A DNA stretch of 64,000 bases from Diphasiastrum complanatum (taxonomy: Eukaryota > Streptophyta > Lycopodiopsida > Lycopodiales > Lycopodiaceae): contig CM055108.1 of NCBI GenBank assembly GCA_029204225.1, positions 8,368,601-8,432,600 on the forward strand, in the 5' to 3' direction. This document shows positions 34,814 through 47,702 of the stretch, in pieces (the first letter of the stretch is position 1; each line of letters starts with the position of its first letter). The notes under the pieces are model-generated. The model searched no databases. It was not told where the DNA came from and was given only the letters and a program-made list of their open reading frames with translations. The translations under genes were made by a program, and so were the position numbers.

Positions 34814-37400
34814 ATGGCTACCACCTCTCCATCTACTAGTGAGCCTCCTTAGGAAGCATTACAGGATCACATTCAGCAGGCCATTGAGAGTACTATTTTC
34901 GGGATTTCTTCCCGTTTAGATGTTGTCATGACTGGCTTTGCCTCTCTACAGTCACAGATTGACTCCTTGCAGCCTCATGGCCCTGGCAAGGCCCCCATGG
35001 CACCTACCTTTGGAGCCCCTTCAGTGCATACTCCTATTGGTAGTCGTTTTAGTAATCCTATTCTTTCTACTATTCCACCTCCTAGGTTTTTCCCATCTTC
35101 ACGTCCTGCGGGTCTTGCGCCTCACTTTGCTCGTGATTTCCGTGATAGGATCCAACTTACTACCTATTCTGGTTCCTCTGATGGGAATCTATTAGAAAGT
35201 TGGTTTGCTAAGTTGGATACTTTTGATGTATCCCTCTTTAAGAGTTTGTGTGCTTCCTTTTGGTGTAACAAATGGTCCACCCACGTTTCAAAATGTTATG
35301 AATAATGTTATGCGTCTGCTTCTTGGCAGATGTGTTTTAGTTTTAACTTTATGTTTTAGTCCAAGCATATTTCCCATCTGTCCTCTGTTTTTAAGTTACT
35401 TGTTCACCATTAGCTGTTTGCTAAGTTGTCTAAATGTTCTTTTGTTGTTTTCGAGATTGAATTTTTTGGTTTTCTTATTTGTGATGGTCGTATTTGCCTT
35501 GACCTTCGTAAGGTCCAAGCTATTAGGATTGGCTTGTGCCTACTGATGTTCATCATGTTCATATGTTTCTTGGCTTAGCCACTCATCTTCGTCGTCCTGT
35601 TCCACATTTTCCCCCTGTGGCGGCTCCCCTTCATGCGCTCTTGAAGAAATCTCATTCCTTTTTATGGACTCTTGATTGTCAAACAACCTTTGATACCCTT
35701 CGTCACGTTGTTGTTGATGTTGCTGTTATGTGTTTACCTCAATTTGGTCAGAAGTTCATTGTCGAGACTGATGCTAGTTCTGTTGGTTTAGGCGCCTTGC
35801 TTCGTCAGTCCCAGTGTGTTATTGCTTATGAGTCGCGCTGTCTTCGCATTTATGAGCAACGATACTCTATACATGAGAAAGAGATCCTAGCTATCATCTA
35901 TGCTATTAAGAAGTGGCGTCATTATCTTTATCGTGTTTCTTTTGACATTGTTACTGATCATTAGTCTCTCCGATATCTTTTTACACAACGTGATCTTAGT
36001 GATCGTCAGTATTGTTGGTTGCAGTGTTTACAGTGTTTTCATTTTGTGATTCTATATCGCCCTGGTTGGTCAAATATTGTTGCTGACCCTTTGTCCTGTC
36101 TACCTGCTTTGTTACACAAGCCTTGGTGCTACCATCCCCTCATGGTTTGATGATTTACCATCTAATTATCTGTCATGTTCTGATTTTCGTGATGTTTATA
36201 GTTCATCTCCACTTCCTTCCTCTAGTCCACATCAGGTGTATTCCATTGTTGATCATCATCTTTATCATTATGGTTCTCTTTGTATTCCCAATATGCTTGA
36301 TGTTCGTCCTAAGTTGTTGTCTGATGCCCATTCTTCTCCTGTTGGTGGCCATTTTGGTTTTCAGAAGTCTTATGCTTGTCTTAAGGACCATTTCTACTAG
36401 CCATCCATGATGTCTGATCTAGACATCTTATCCGTCAATGTATCTTTTGTGCCCGTAATAAATATTCTCGTCCTAAGTCCATTGGCTTGCTCCAAAGTTG
36501 GCCCATTCCTCATCGGTAGTGGATAGACATTTCTATGGACTTCATCCTTGGCCTTCCTCATCCCCGACATGGTAATGACTCATGTATGGTGGTGGTGGAT
36601 CGGGTCTCGAAACAGGCACATTTTATTCTGGTCCGCAACACTATCACAACAAAGCAGTGTGCACGTCTATTTCAACCAGAGATCTTTTGGCTACATGGGT
36701 TTCCACGTACTATACTATTTGATCAGGATAGTAAGTTTACCTCTATATTTCAGACAGAGCTTATGCGTATTCTAGATGTTCAGCTTTTTATGGAATCTGC
36801 TTATCATTCCACTATGGACAGTCTGAGGTCCTTAATCGGATCCTTGAGGATTATCTCTGCCATTTTGTTACTCCTTCAGGGAAGGATTGGGATCAGCATT
36901 TATGTTTAGCAGAGTATAGTTATAATAGCTCTGTCAATACCAACATTGGTGTCTCTCCTATTTTACTAGCTCATGGTTATGCACCTACTTTATGTGGGGT
37001 TCCTCTTTCGCCCGATGATACGCTTGTTACAATTGCTTCATTTCTTTTAAGTGCCCTCGAGCTTATTACTAGAGCTAGTACGCATCTACAACAGGTCTAG
37101 CAACGTTACCAGACTTCTGTTGACCACCATCGTCACCCCATGTTCAGTTTCAGGTTGGTGATATGGTTTATCTACGCCTTCGCTTTGCACGCCATCATTT
37201 TATTCAGGTCCATGCTTCTACTGAGAAGCTTGCACCACGATACTATGGGCCTTACTGTACATTGACTGCCTCAGTCCAATGACATATCGTTTATAGCTCC
37301 CACCTTCTACACGTGCCTGTGATATCTTCCATGTCAGTTTGTCACGTGCTGCTATTGAGGATGACATTCCTCATGATGCTAAGTTTCTTGATGATCCTGA
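34814..37400 (+). pseudogene. G2 gag-pol pseudogene (Ty3/gypsy)
   Basis: Gag starts at ATG 34814, with a stop near 34850 and an N-terminal coiled region (SSRLDVVMTGFASLQSQIDS). After the Gag segment ending near 35230 it jumps into reverse transcriptase at FGVTNGPPTFQNVMNNVMR (about 35255-35310), so the rest of gag, protease and the first part of reverse transcriptase are deleted. RNase H follows (FIVETDASSVGLGALL, YSIHEKEILAIIYAIKKWRH, 35755-35920), stopped at TAG 35962. Integrase follows (MDFILGLPHPRHGNDSCMVV from 36535, then ILFDQDSKFTS). The family block with the catalytic Glu is frame-shifted at about 36820. Order reverse transcriptase, RNase H, integrase marks it as gypsy. Confidence 0.88.
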
Positions 37401-37691
37401 GCTATTTGCTTTATTACCAGTTGCTATACTCCAGGTTCATCTTTAGCATAGTCGACGCTGATGGCAGATTCAGTTTTTGGTTTAGTGGTTCGTCCTGTTG
37501 AGGAGGCCACATGGGAGCCCATAGATGTTTTTATCATACATCATTGCTTGTGGATCAGGTTCGTGCCCTTGCTGCACTTGTTCAGTCTTCTACATCTTCT
37601 ATAGTTGCTGATCCCCCTGGGCTTGCTGCTACCTGATTATATACTACAGTTTCATTTAGCCCAAGGGGGCCTTTTTTTTCCGCAGGGGAGA

Positions 37692-38066
37692 GTTATGGAC
37701 TTGGCTCATCACACTCGCTGCGTCCTTCTTTACTTTATGCATACGTAGCACTTGGGGCCCTTTACTTATGCATACGCAGCCCTTGGGACACTTTTTTTAG
37801 TCTAGTTCATATTTTGGTTATGTACTGGCCTTGGGCCCATTTTATTACTCTATTTGATATTTGGTCATGTACTCCATTGAGGGTTCCCTTTAGGGCTTCT
37901 CTGTGGGTATAAGTAGGAGACATTGTCATTCATTATTCAGGTTATGATGTTGATCTCTCTCTCTCTAGTCTCTTTAAGCATTCTCTTTCCTGCTTTCTAG
38001 ACTAGTTTCCTACTTATGTTCTGTTTTTCTACCTTAGCCGTTGATCTATTGTGAATCAGCTCATAA
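37692..38066 (+). mobile_element. 3' LTR of gypsy element G2
   Basis: It follows the purine run GCAGGGGAGA, begins GTTATGGACTTGGCTCATCA and ends CATAA. It is colinear with the 5' LTR except for an extra short repeat (GCATACG-containing) and a shorter CT tract. No matching target-site duplication was visible next to the two LTRs. Confidence 0.85.
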
Positions 38067-38699
38067 ATTTGCATAAAGAACTCCCAATTTTTTATGGCTT
38101 TCATGTCACAAAGCTATCTAAATTCAACTCAAAGCACATCAAAGTAGGCACCAAATATCCATTTTATTGATTTCTCCTCAAAGTACATGGCAAGCTATGA
38201 ACATAAACACATAAGAGCACTACTGCTAAGTCTCCTCCCAGCCACCTGCTGCATAGATTATGATGAGGAATGCCTCTCTCTAGGCTCACTTATACATAAT
38301 CCTCAAGCACCCACTTAACCCTGACCCTTTCCTAACGTCGACACATGGCAAACCCCATGCACAATCGACACTTGCCACTTGGCAATACCCTGACACATTG
38401 GCAAGCGAGTAGCAGGACCGTTCGACCCGTGTCACTCATGCACTAGACCAAGTGTCCCAATGAGCATATGACACGTGTCCCGTTGACTGGTCAACTATCC
38501 TACTTTTTAGGAGGTCAGTCCCTATTAGCCTCTGAATTAAGACCCAATACCCTATACCAAATATAAGCAGGACAACAAATTACCACAACCTGCTATTTAC
38601 ATGTTTTACAAAACACTGTAGGCCGGGTGAGCCATTTAATATTTACAATTTACTTGAGTAGATATTGGGTACTATAGGGGAAACAAGGTTGTTCTATTT
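38067..38699. other. Intron sequence, unassigned
   Basis: Contains several short near-repeats of GACACGTGTC/CACTTGCCACTTGGC type but no recognisable gene or element. Confidence 0.4.
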
Positions 38700-39325
38700 C
38701 TCTCATCTATAGGTTATCATGTTATCACGCATGATTTGGGCTATTTCGACACCAGATCATTCTTGTTGAGTTTGCAATCACGCCAATTCAGTTTGATGCC
38801 ATTATTTATATTCAGAGAGTTGTGGAGTTCCCAGTCACAAAGTTGAGATCCTCTCAGTGGGCACTCACATCTTCGTTGTATCCATTCTCAGGGATATAAG
38901 CTCTCATGGTATTTTGAGTGTTCTTGTTGACTTGATACATTTGGCATCTCCATCTCCCATTTGGGTCTCATCAATATATTCGTCGCTTCATTTATCAAGC
39001 CTATATTTAGTGTACTTGGCATGGTGAGTTGGGGAACAAACCTGACTTTTATTGGACTCACTTCTTGGAGTTGGATATAGTTGGTTTGCAGATCTGCCTC
39101 ATTATATGGACTCTGGTCTTTCACATGGTCTCATATTCCTTTTGGGCTAGCTCAGATTTTCCTCACACCAGCTAACGGTTGAGACAGGTCGTTTCTAGGG
39201 CATCCCCCAAACATAGAGGCTTTGCCAGTTTTGTGCTCTTGATGAGGGTGAGACTGAGGATCAATTTATTTTCAGATGTCCCATATATTATGAGATCAAA
39301 GGGAGATTCTTTTGCCTCTTTAGCA
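38700..39325 (+). pseudogene. LINE ORF2 C-terminal fragment, plus strand
   Basis: Broken frames read YIRRFIYQAY, then KPDFYWTHFLELDIVGLQIC (about 39030-39090), then CQFCALDEGETEDQFIFRCP and YYEIKGRFFCLF (about 39220-39320). These align with the C-terminus of the minus-strand LINE family. Both ends are truncated: there is no hairpin or tail, and hAT-B begins at about 39330. Confidence 0.8.
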
Positions 39326-39329
39326 AGGT

Positions 39330-42300
39330 TGCATCGAACCGCGGTTTGAACCATTGAATCAACCATACCGGCACCACATCATCAACCTGAGAGAGGGAGA
39401 GGTAGACGGGGCCGCACTACACAGATGGGGGGTAGGGACTACTATGCGTCCACCTTCACTCCCAGAGCCATGGCAGAGGCAGAGGTTGCAGTTCGACAGT
39501 TGTTCTACACTTGCGATCTGCCATTTCATCTGGCTAGGACCCCGACATGGAGGAGGGTGATGAATGCAGTGAGTGCTATTGGGCAAGTGTGGCCAAGGCT
39601 ATCTTGTGAGCATCTGAGGACGAAGGGACTTCTTGATGAGCGGGCTTCTATTGACCAGAAGCTAGAGCCTCTCAGGAAGGGATGGGCCCAGTACGTACTA
39701 GTATCCTTTTAACTTTATGCACTCTAAGACTCTATGATCATTGATATGTAGTATGTACTTTAAGTTTTCATACATTGTGGTGGCATTTCATACTTTTTAC
39801 TTATTAATAACTATTTATGTTCATTGTTTTATCATGAATCATGATTGTCAATTTTAATTTTTCAAATGATCATTCATCATTGAGGCTCGAGGGCTCAGGG
39901 TTGCAACTTGCCATGAAATTTGAATTACGATCTTGTCTTGACTCTTGTGCAAAGTGACTTGTCACCTGTGAACTAGGTATGGTTGCACCATCATATCTGA
40001 TGGTTGGAGCGATACGAGGAGGCGCCACATATTGAATATCTTGGTGTCTTCATGCATGGGGACGATGTTTTTGAGATCCATCGACACCTCTGGGGCGGTA
40101 GTCACGGGCAATTACATGTTCACACATACTCGAGCTGCCATTGAGGAGGTGGGGCCATAGCACGTTGTACAGGTATATATATTATACTATAATATATATT
40201 TGTATTATGTAAATGTTAATGTTCAATGGCGATTAATTAATAATGGTTCACTTGAATTCCAATGTCATATGCACATTGCACTATATGGTTGTACAGGTCG
40301 TCACAAACAATGCGGCGAATTGTGTTGCCATGGGTAGGCTCGTTAATGAGACCTACTCCCACATCTCTTGGACACCTTGTGCTGCACACTGCCTGGACTT
40401 GTTGGTCGAGGATGTGGCCAAGATACCATGGATTGTGGAGGTGGTACGTACCGCACGGTCCTTGGTGAGATTCGTCACCAAGAGGCCCAGGGTCCTTCCT
40501 GGCCGTGTTCAGGAGACAGTCCACCTTGGATGTCTTGAGACCTGCCCCCACCAGGTATGCAAGTTGCAACTCAAATTTAAGTGCGCAGTTATTGGTAAGT
40601 ATTTAATGTTTAGTAATGGCCCATGGGCTATTGTAGTTTGTAACTTTAAACTAATGGCTATTGTAGTTTGTATTATGTAACTTTGTGAGCACTGAGCACT
40701 AAATGTACCTACTCTTGAATGTTCAATGCAATGCATCATGATTCATGCATGTACTGTGTTCACTGTTGTCACTTGTGCGCTGTGCAGGTTTGCATTTATG
40801 TTCCTGGTCCTGGAACAATTGCTGAAAGTTCATCAGGGCTTGAGGCAAATGGTTGTTGCCATTGAGTGGGCGCAGTGGGGGCCATCACAGGAGCCCAGGG
40901 GTAAGAGATTCGAGCGGACCATTATGTCGAGTGCATTTCGGGATGAGGCACGATCCATTGTCGTGGGCTTACAGCCTATCTACACTGTCCTGCGCCTTAC
41001 AGATCGAGAGGGCTACACATTGGGCCTCCTGTATGAGTTCATGGACAGGCTGGGCGAGCAGCTGAGTCTTTGCACGACCATTAGCCCAGAGAGGTATATC
41101 GCTGACGCTTATTACTTAAGCCTTACTAGTTACTAGTTGGTACTAAGTTGTAAGTTGAAGTAACTAATGTTTGAACTTTGAAAATTTGAATTTTTAATTG
41201 AATCGTTGATGAATCATCATTAAATAAATTATTAATGTACTATAATTATTAATGTGTATTGCAGGCTTGGGATGTCCGGCTCCTTTGGCAAAGAAGGTGG
41301 GAGTGGTTTCATAAGCCCCTGCATGTCATGGCCCACATACTCCATCCACTTTGGACGAGTGAGCAATTGTACACAGATAGGGAGCTCAGGGATGGCTGGA
41401 ATGCCTATATCTCCCCCGACTTTATCTTGATGTACGCGAGTAGGCTAACCTGCTGGATGAGCTCCAGATTTTCAGGCATGAGACCTTGGAGTTCGCGCTT
41501 TTGAGAGACGGTAATAAACTGACCATTACAGTTTAAACTTTACATTTTACTACACAATTACTCAATCACATTGTTGGTTACTAGTAACTAGTAACTACTA
41601 ACTTGGTAGACCGTAGTTGCATTTATTTACTTGCATAACTTGCATGGGAATCAGGTCCCAAGATGGCTAGAACTTGCAACTACTAACTCCCCCTTGAACT
41701 GTGATTCAGGCCAGCTGCATCCCGTGTCATGGTAGTCAAAGTTCATTCCCTGATTCACAGGAAGAAGAGGAATCGACTCTCCTCTGCACAGTTGGAGAGG
41801 TTGGTGTACGTACACGCCAACCTGAGACTTTTGGGTAGAGTTTAGACCACCATAGAGCCTATCCAGGTAAGCCATAAATTATAATTTCTAACATGTGCAT
41901 TGTGATCCCAGATAGTAGATACTAGATACTAGATACTAGATAGATCATAGTAGACTGTAGCTAAATTTAAACTTTTGTCGGCCCTCCAAATTTTGTCTTG
42001 ATTTCAATGTGCATTGTGACATGTGCGAAGGTTAATCCGGATGAGATTGATGTGGCAAAGGTTCTAGATTTGCCACCGAGAGACCAGGCAGAGGAGGACG
42101 TGTACACATTCCTCCATGAGGAGGCCATGCCGAGTGCAGGTGAGAAATTAGGATTTAGCTCTTACTACTCGGTTGACAACTTGACGTTGCATGCTTCAGG
42201 CTTGTTAGTGTGTCCACTGTCACTTGTCTAAGGTCTTGAAATAAATTTTCGAAGTTCGAACTAATTATTGTAATTTACTAATTTGCGGGCAATAATACGT

Positions 42301-42590
42301 TTGCCCCTCCTTTGTGTGCAGGACCTGTCACTCGAGCAGAGCGCAGGAGGAGGGCAGGAGAGGCTACGAGCTCCCGTGCTCACAGCCCTGATGACGAGTC
42401 TGAGCTTGAGGCATCGTCAGGGTCAGAGTCCTCAGAGGAGGAGTATGTGGAGGAGGAGTCCGAGGAGAGCGGGGATGAGGATGAGGGGCATCATACCTCT
42501 GCCTCCGATGAGGATTTTGTCGCCTCTCTCCGGGGGTTGATCAAGTCCCTGAGGAGTGGTCATTTTCGGAACTGAAAGAGATGTATCTTA
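39330..42590 (+). pseudogene. hAT-B: transposase gene with introns, partly decayed
   Basis: Exon blocks are separated by canonical introns: N-terminal domain 39420-39700 (AVRQLFYTCDLPFHLARTPT); 39978-40172 (ISDGWSDTRRRHILNILVSS); about 40297-40553 (NNAANCVAMGRLVNE, WTPCAAHCLDLLVEDVAKIP); 40789-41092 (GLQPIYTVLRLTDREGYTLG); 41265-41500 (WEWFHKPLHVMAHILHPLW); 41740-41860 (HRKKRNRLSSAQLERLVYVH, hATC end); 42030-42139; and last exon 42323-42573, an acidic tail (SESSEEEYVEEESEESGDED) with stop at 42573. Against copy C the second acidic position reads VVTNNAAN instead of VVTDNATN, the CERNWS block is missing, and no BED finger is found at the 5' side. A frameshift lies near 41490. It is inserted in the 19-kb intron of host gene 2. 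Confidence 0.82.
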
Positions 42591-43425
42591 ACTTCTAACT
42601 GAAAGTAAAAAAAAAGATTAATTAAACGGGAAAAACGAAAGCAGAATACTTAGCTCTTTCTTAGGACTGTACTTCCAGAGAGAAAAGCAAGAAACCCCCT
42701 CAATTCTTCCACAGCTGTCCAATCTATCTTCTCAAACTGCAACAAATTTCGAGTTGCTTGGTCCTTCACCCTTGCTGGTTGAGCTGTGGGTTTGTTGTCC
42801 CAAAAACTCAGAGTTGAAGGTCCGAAATTGCAAGAAAAATCAGATTTGAATCACCAGCTACCCTCGCTGTCAGAGATATTGGTTTGCTGTCCCAAAAACT
42901 CAGGTCTGAAACCACCCAATTGATCTGAAGATCTAAATTTTGAGGAGACAATAGGTCGCTGGTCTGAACTCAATCTGATCACTGCTTCTGATCTGAAAAA
43001 TTCGGATTAAAAGATAGAATTTGCAAACCAAAATCCGATTGATGTAGAGAAAACCCTCGCTGGCTGAAAAACAGCTCTGTGGCTTCAGAAAACTCAGATT
43101 TGGGGCCACAAATGGATCCCAAATCCCGGATTTTTAAGAGCACCCTGCTCGCTGGTCAGTCCTCTATCCCTGCTGTGAATCGAAACTCAGATTTCCAGAT
43201 TTTTCCCACAAAAAGTAGAGTTAGAAACTGATCTTGCAGCGCTGGACCTGCACTTCAATCTGATCTGAATTCTACTCAGAAAGCGAGTAATTCTACTGAG
43301 ATTTCCATGGTAGATAGCTGTCACAGCGATGGATGTCCTCTCTTAATTTCTGAAAATTGGAAAGTATCTGTGCACTCTGATAGATTTCTCTTCTTGCTGA
43401 AACTAAGCTCCCAAAGATGGAGATG
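42591..43425 (-). other. Leader of gypsy element G3
   Basis: On the minus strand this follows the primer site and resembles the leader of G5 (56950-57770), including GAGCCATCTCCATC after the primer site and AGTACAGTCCT near the end. No gag is present; the element stops where hAT-B begins. Confidence 0.7.
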
Positions 43426-43437
43426 GCTCTGATACCA
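43426..43437 (-). promoter_or_regulatory. G3 primer-binding site
   Basis: On the minus strand TGGTATCAGAGC, a perfect match to the Met-tRNA primer site, adjacent to the LTR end. Confidence 0.9.
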
Positions 43438-43438
43438 G

Positions 43439-43796
43439 TGTTAGAGATCTAAACACCACAGTAGGGTAAACACTAACTGATCCACCCAACCTTGCCCACT
43501 AACTGATATGGAGCAAGCCCCTCCTAGCCCAGTGTGAGGCCTGGTAGCATGCATACTGCCAAGTGTCGGCCACGTGGCTCTGACGTGGCCGACTGCACTT
43601 CGGGGCCTAACGTGGGGCCCTATCCTGCAGACAGGGTCCCTAGGTTGTGTTAGGCCCGCCATGGCTATGGACCATGCCGAGGCACACTACTCACACTGTC
43701 TTGCCCTGTTGGTCGTGTATGCTGGACACCACCCTGACTGTGGTATCTGACCTCCTGTGTTCTCTAGGGTTCGGCACTGGTTATGTGCTAGTAACA
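43439..43796 (-). mobile_element. 5' LTR of gypsy element G3
   Basis: On the minus strand it starts TGTTACTAGC at 43796 and ends CTCTAACA at 43439. It is colinear with the LTRs of G5 (56582-56936 and 60182-60540) and the start of the G6 LTR (63826), sharing GTGCCGAACCCTAGAGAACA and CACGTGGCCGACACTTGGCA-like blocks. Confidence 0.88.
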
Positions 43797-43961
43797 CCGG
43801 TGGGACTCGGAAGACCAAAGTCATGGTCTTCAACACTTCTCGGGCTTTCATGCAACGCCGGGAGTTTAATGGACAGCCTCTACATGTGGTATCTTCATAC
43901 ACCTACCTGCTCGTGCTCTTCACTGTCTTCACTGGCCCTACGTTCAGTATGAGACAGGCGG
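43797..43961 (+). pseudogene. LINE reverse-transcriptase scrap between two LTRs
   Basis: The peptide KTKVMVFNTSRAFMQRREF followed by PLHVVSSYTYL matches the LINE ORF2 segment SKTKVMVFNTSRSF at 26300. The 165-bp island is flanked by the G3 LTR on the left and the G4 LTR on the right. Confidence 0.8.
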
Positions 43962-44438
43962 TGTTAGAGCCCAGTTATGGCTCTATCATGATCTCGGCAT
44001 GGTCGGTTACCAAAGGGCATGAGGCCTAGTATTGGCAAGGGTCGGTGACTGACGAGGACATCTGTCCCAAGTTGGGATTGGTGTGTCATGAGCAGTGATC
44101 CGGTGTGGCCACCTGACAAGCTGTCAGAGATGCGGTGTGTCTTGACCGTCGGGACCCTGGCTGTTAGTGACGAGATGCTAGCCGGCAAGTAGTCGGAGTA
44201 ACCAAGAGGGTCACACGTCTTTGGCGGGGCACGGGGGTGGTACCCTATGAGTCACTCAGTATTCACAGGCCATAGGGGCCAGGCATGCCAAGTGGACTGA
44301 TCACCCACAGGTGGATGCCATGTGCCAGTTGATGAGAATAGCAAGTAGGACTCAAGGAGGGGGGCCCTATGGTTGGGAGGTTCATTCTACACACCGGCCT
44401 TCTAGGATTCACGAGCTTGGAGAGACTTGCTTGTGACA
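43962..44438 (+). mobile_element. 5' LTR of gypsy element G4
   Basis: Starts TGTTAGAGCC and ends CTTGTGACA just before a primer site. Its sequence differs from the G3/G5 LTR family. The 3' partner is missing. Confidence 0.75.
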
Positions 44439-44440
44439 AT

Positions 44441-44452
44441 TGGTATTAGAGC
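44441..44452 (+). promoter_or_regulatory. G4 primer-binding site
   Basis: TGGTATTAGAGC, two bases after the LTR, one mismatch to the Met-tRNA complement. Confidence 0.88.
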
Positions 44453-44999
44453 CTCGTTCTAGAGAGAGAACAGCTCGTTCTAGAGAGAGAAAGTGGAGAA
44501 AACATCAATTTTCTTAGTTTTTTTGGGGGATTGCAAAAGGAGAAGTGGGGGAATTGATGCCTTGCAATGGATCGCTGGTGAATAGGGAGCTTTTGCCTCG
44601 ATTTGAGCCAAAAAACAGGGATTTACAGATCTGAAAAAAAAAATTGAACATGAAAAAATGAATTTTGTAGAAAACTGAAAAATGGCCATAACTTTCTCTA
44701 CGCTTATTGGATTGCTATGAGATTTCGGCGGGTGCTTGGGGGTGCTGAATCGCTGCTAGGGAGGCTGCAAATCTGAGAAAAGATTCTAAAATCACTGATT
44801 TTGCTCAAAAAAATAGATTTTGGACGTTTTTTTTAGAGCTTTTGGAGTTGAAACGTCATAACTTCTCCGCCGTACGTCCGTTTGACCTGAGATTTGGCAC
44901 GGAGCATCCTCACAGGAGGGCGACCTACTACAATAGGACCTTCAGCCTGTTTGCAGACCTGAGCGTGCATAAGACGTGAAGCTTATCAGTTTCCAGATA
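44453..44999 (+). other. G4 leader; gag deleted
   Basis: Purine-rich leader with runs of A, including phrases repeated in similar form (GCCATAACTTTCTC and GTCATAACTTCTCC). No gag frame is found before protease. Confidence 0.6.
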
Positions 45000-47702
45000 G
45001 TGAACTGATACGCATGAGGGGGAAGCTGGAAGGTCATGACGTGCTCGTCTTATTTGACACCGGTTCCTTGCATCATATTATCAATTCTCGCGTGGTGAGG
45101 AAGTTTCGCTTAGCTACTGTTCCATCTGATTACCGGTATACTGTTGAGATGCCAAATGGTAAGGGAACAGAGGTTTGGGATGAAAGAATCTCTCGGGCGT
45201 CTTTGTCTACCGAGAAGTTAGATTTTGAAATTTCTAAACTAGCTAAGTTTGATATTGTACTTGGTAAGCGGGGGCATGCAAGTAAGCAGCCCGCTATAGA
45301 TTTTAAGTCACATGTGTATAAGTTTGGGCATGAGGGTATGTCTCATGTCTTAAAAGGGGAGAGACCATCTGTTGAGGGTCGTCTTGTTACCTGTATGCAA
45401 ATAAAGAGAATGGAGATTCAGTATTTGTGGTTGTGTTACGTGAATGTTGATTCCAGTTTTGATTCTTATGTTGAGCACACTCACTAATAAACCACAAGAA
45501 GCTTTATTTACTTTTGCATCCCCTAGTGCACATGCATTTTCATTACAGCCTAGATGTGACCCAGGAAGTGAGTTGGAGAAATCCATCCACGCTCAGTTTA
45601 AACACGTGCTAATTAGTAATATGCCAGAGGGATTGCCGCCTAGTCGGAACGTTGATCATCGTATTGAGCTCGTTCCAGGGGCAAGTCCGATATGTAGGTC
45701 TCCTTATAGGATGAGCCTAAAAGAGGAAGAGGAAGTCAGAAAGATGTTGGAGGAGTATCTCAAGCTAGGGTACATCCGTCCAAGTTATTCACCTTTTGCC
45801 TCTCCTATTTTACTTGTTAAGAAAAAGGATGGTAGTTTCTGGATGTGTGTAGATTACAAGGGATTGAATAAGATCACTGTAAAGCACAGGTATCCGATGC
45901 CCAGGATTGATGATCTACTGGATGCGTTGCAAGGTGCAACCATTTTCAGTAAGATAGATCTCAAAAGTGGATATCACCAAATACGGATTCGAGATGAAGA
46001 TGTCCAGAAGACGGCCTTCCGAACCCGTTTTGGTCATTATGAGTTTTTGGTTATGCCACTTGGGTTAACCAATGCCCCAGCCACGTACATGATGCTCATG
46101 AATGATGTCTTGCGAGACTATATGGGCAAGTTTGTCGTCAATTTTATTGACGATATATTTGTTTTTAGTAAAGCGGTCGAGGAGCATGAGGTTCATCTCA
46201 AGACCGTACTTGTGTCAAGTATTTGGGTCACGTAGTGACAGCTGAGGGTATTTCAGTTGACCCAGTGAAGGTGGCTATGGTTAAGAAGTGGCCGAGGCCT
46301 GCCGATATACGCCAATTGCAATCTTTCTTAGGCTTTTGTGAGTTCTACCGGCGGTTTGTTAGGAATTATTCCTGAATAGCTGCTCCTCTAACGGACCAAT
46401 TGCGGAAAAACAACGCTGTGGTTCGATGGGATGCTGAAGCTCAGCAACGTTTTGAGAACTTGAAGGAGTCTTTGGCCATGGCTCCAGTCCTCAAAATTGT
46501 GGATAACTAGAAACCTTTTGACCTAGAGACGGATGCAAGTGGCATTGCCATAGGTGTAGTGTTGAGCCAAGAGGGTAGACCAGTAGCCTTTGAGAGTAAG
46601 AAGTTGACACCAACTCAACAGAGATATCCTACACACGAGAAAGAGCTGTATGCGATTATACATGCGCTCAAGGTGTGGAGACATTATTTATATGGCACCG
46701 AGTTTTATGTTTACACAGATCATCATACTTTAAAGTATTTTTGCACTCAGCCAGATTTGAAAGGCCGCCAAGCTCGGAGGGCCGAGCTGATGCAGGAATT
46801 TCACTTGAAAATTTGCTTCCGAAGAGGAAAGGAAAATGTGGTCGCTGATGCACTATCTCGTATACTGCATCAGATGAGCTTTACTGTGGTTGACAGTGGT
46901 CTCATGGAGGAGATTAAGAAGGCTCAAGAAAAGGACTCGCATTGTCAGCGTGTGTGGCCTAATGCGCGCAAGGCAGTCGACCAAACGGAAGAGTCAGTCG
47001 GGGCTGTCGCTTCCGTAGAGGCACACACTAGTACATATCTAACATACACCGTGAAGGATAGTATGTTAATGAGAAATGGAAGAGTTTGACGTGAAGGATC
47101 TTCATCGTAAGATACTTCATGAATGCCATGATAGTCCCTGCGCAGGGCACCCTGGTATTGATAAGACTAGTGAGCTTTTAAGAAGGCATTATTTCTGAAC
47201 ACGATTGCAGTGAGATGTAAGAGAGTACGTCCAGCGTTGCACAGCTTGCCAGGTGAACAAGGCCGAGAGAGTAAGTCCTCCGGGCTTGCTACATCCACTT
47301 GAGATACCTACAGGAAGGTGGGACAGCATCTCTATGGATTTTTTTGTTGGGCTACCCAAGACCCAGAAGGGATTAAATTCCGTTATGGTAGTGGTAGACA
47401 GGTTTTCCAAGATGGCTCACTTCATCGCAACGACCAAGAAGGTTACAGCTCCGCAAGTTGCTGAGTTGTTTATTGAGAATATTGTCAGGTTGCATGGCCT
47501 TCCGAAGTCCATTGTTTTTGACAGGGATCCCAAGTTTACGGGAAACTTCTGGATTGAGGTGTTCGCCAAGCTGGGAACACAGTTGCGGATGAGTAGCTCT
47601 GAGCATCCTCAGACGGATGGTCAGATAGTCTTGGAAGATATGCTTAGGGCATATAATAGTAGTACGCAAACAGACTGGGTAAAGCATTTACCGCTATTGG
47701 GA
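45000..47702 (+). pseudogene. G4 pol pseudogene: protease, RT, RNase H, integrase
   Basis: Aspartic protease carries LFDTGSLHHIINSRV (about 45050-45095). Reverse transcriptase runs 45560-46230 ([55 protein letters not shown]) with the catalytic box as [11 protein letters not shown] frameshift follows near 46215. RNase H lies at about 46520-46860 (LETDASGIAIGVVLSQEGRP, VADALSR), with stops near 46374 and 46508. The zinc-binding part of integrase is broken around 47090-47250. The integrase core shows SMDFFVGLPKTQKG, IVFDRDPKFTGNFW and SEHPQTDGQ. After PQTDGQ the residues carrying the catalytic Glu are missing (DGQ joins directly to IVLEDM). The element ends at 47702 against copia CopD. It is the most readable gypsy pol here but is clearly dead. 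Confidence 0.9.
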
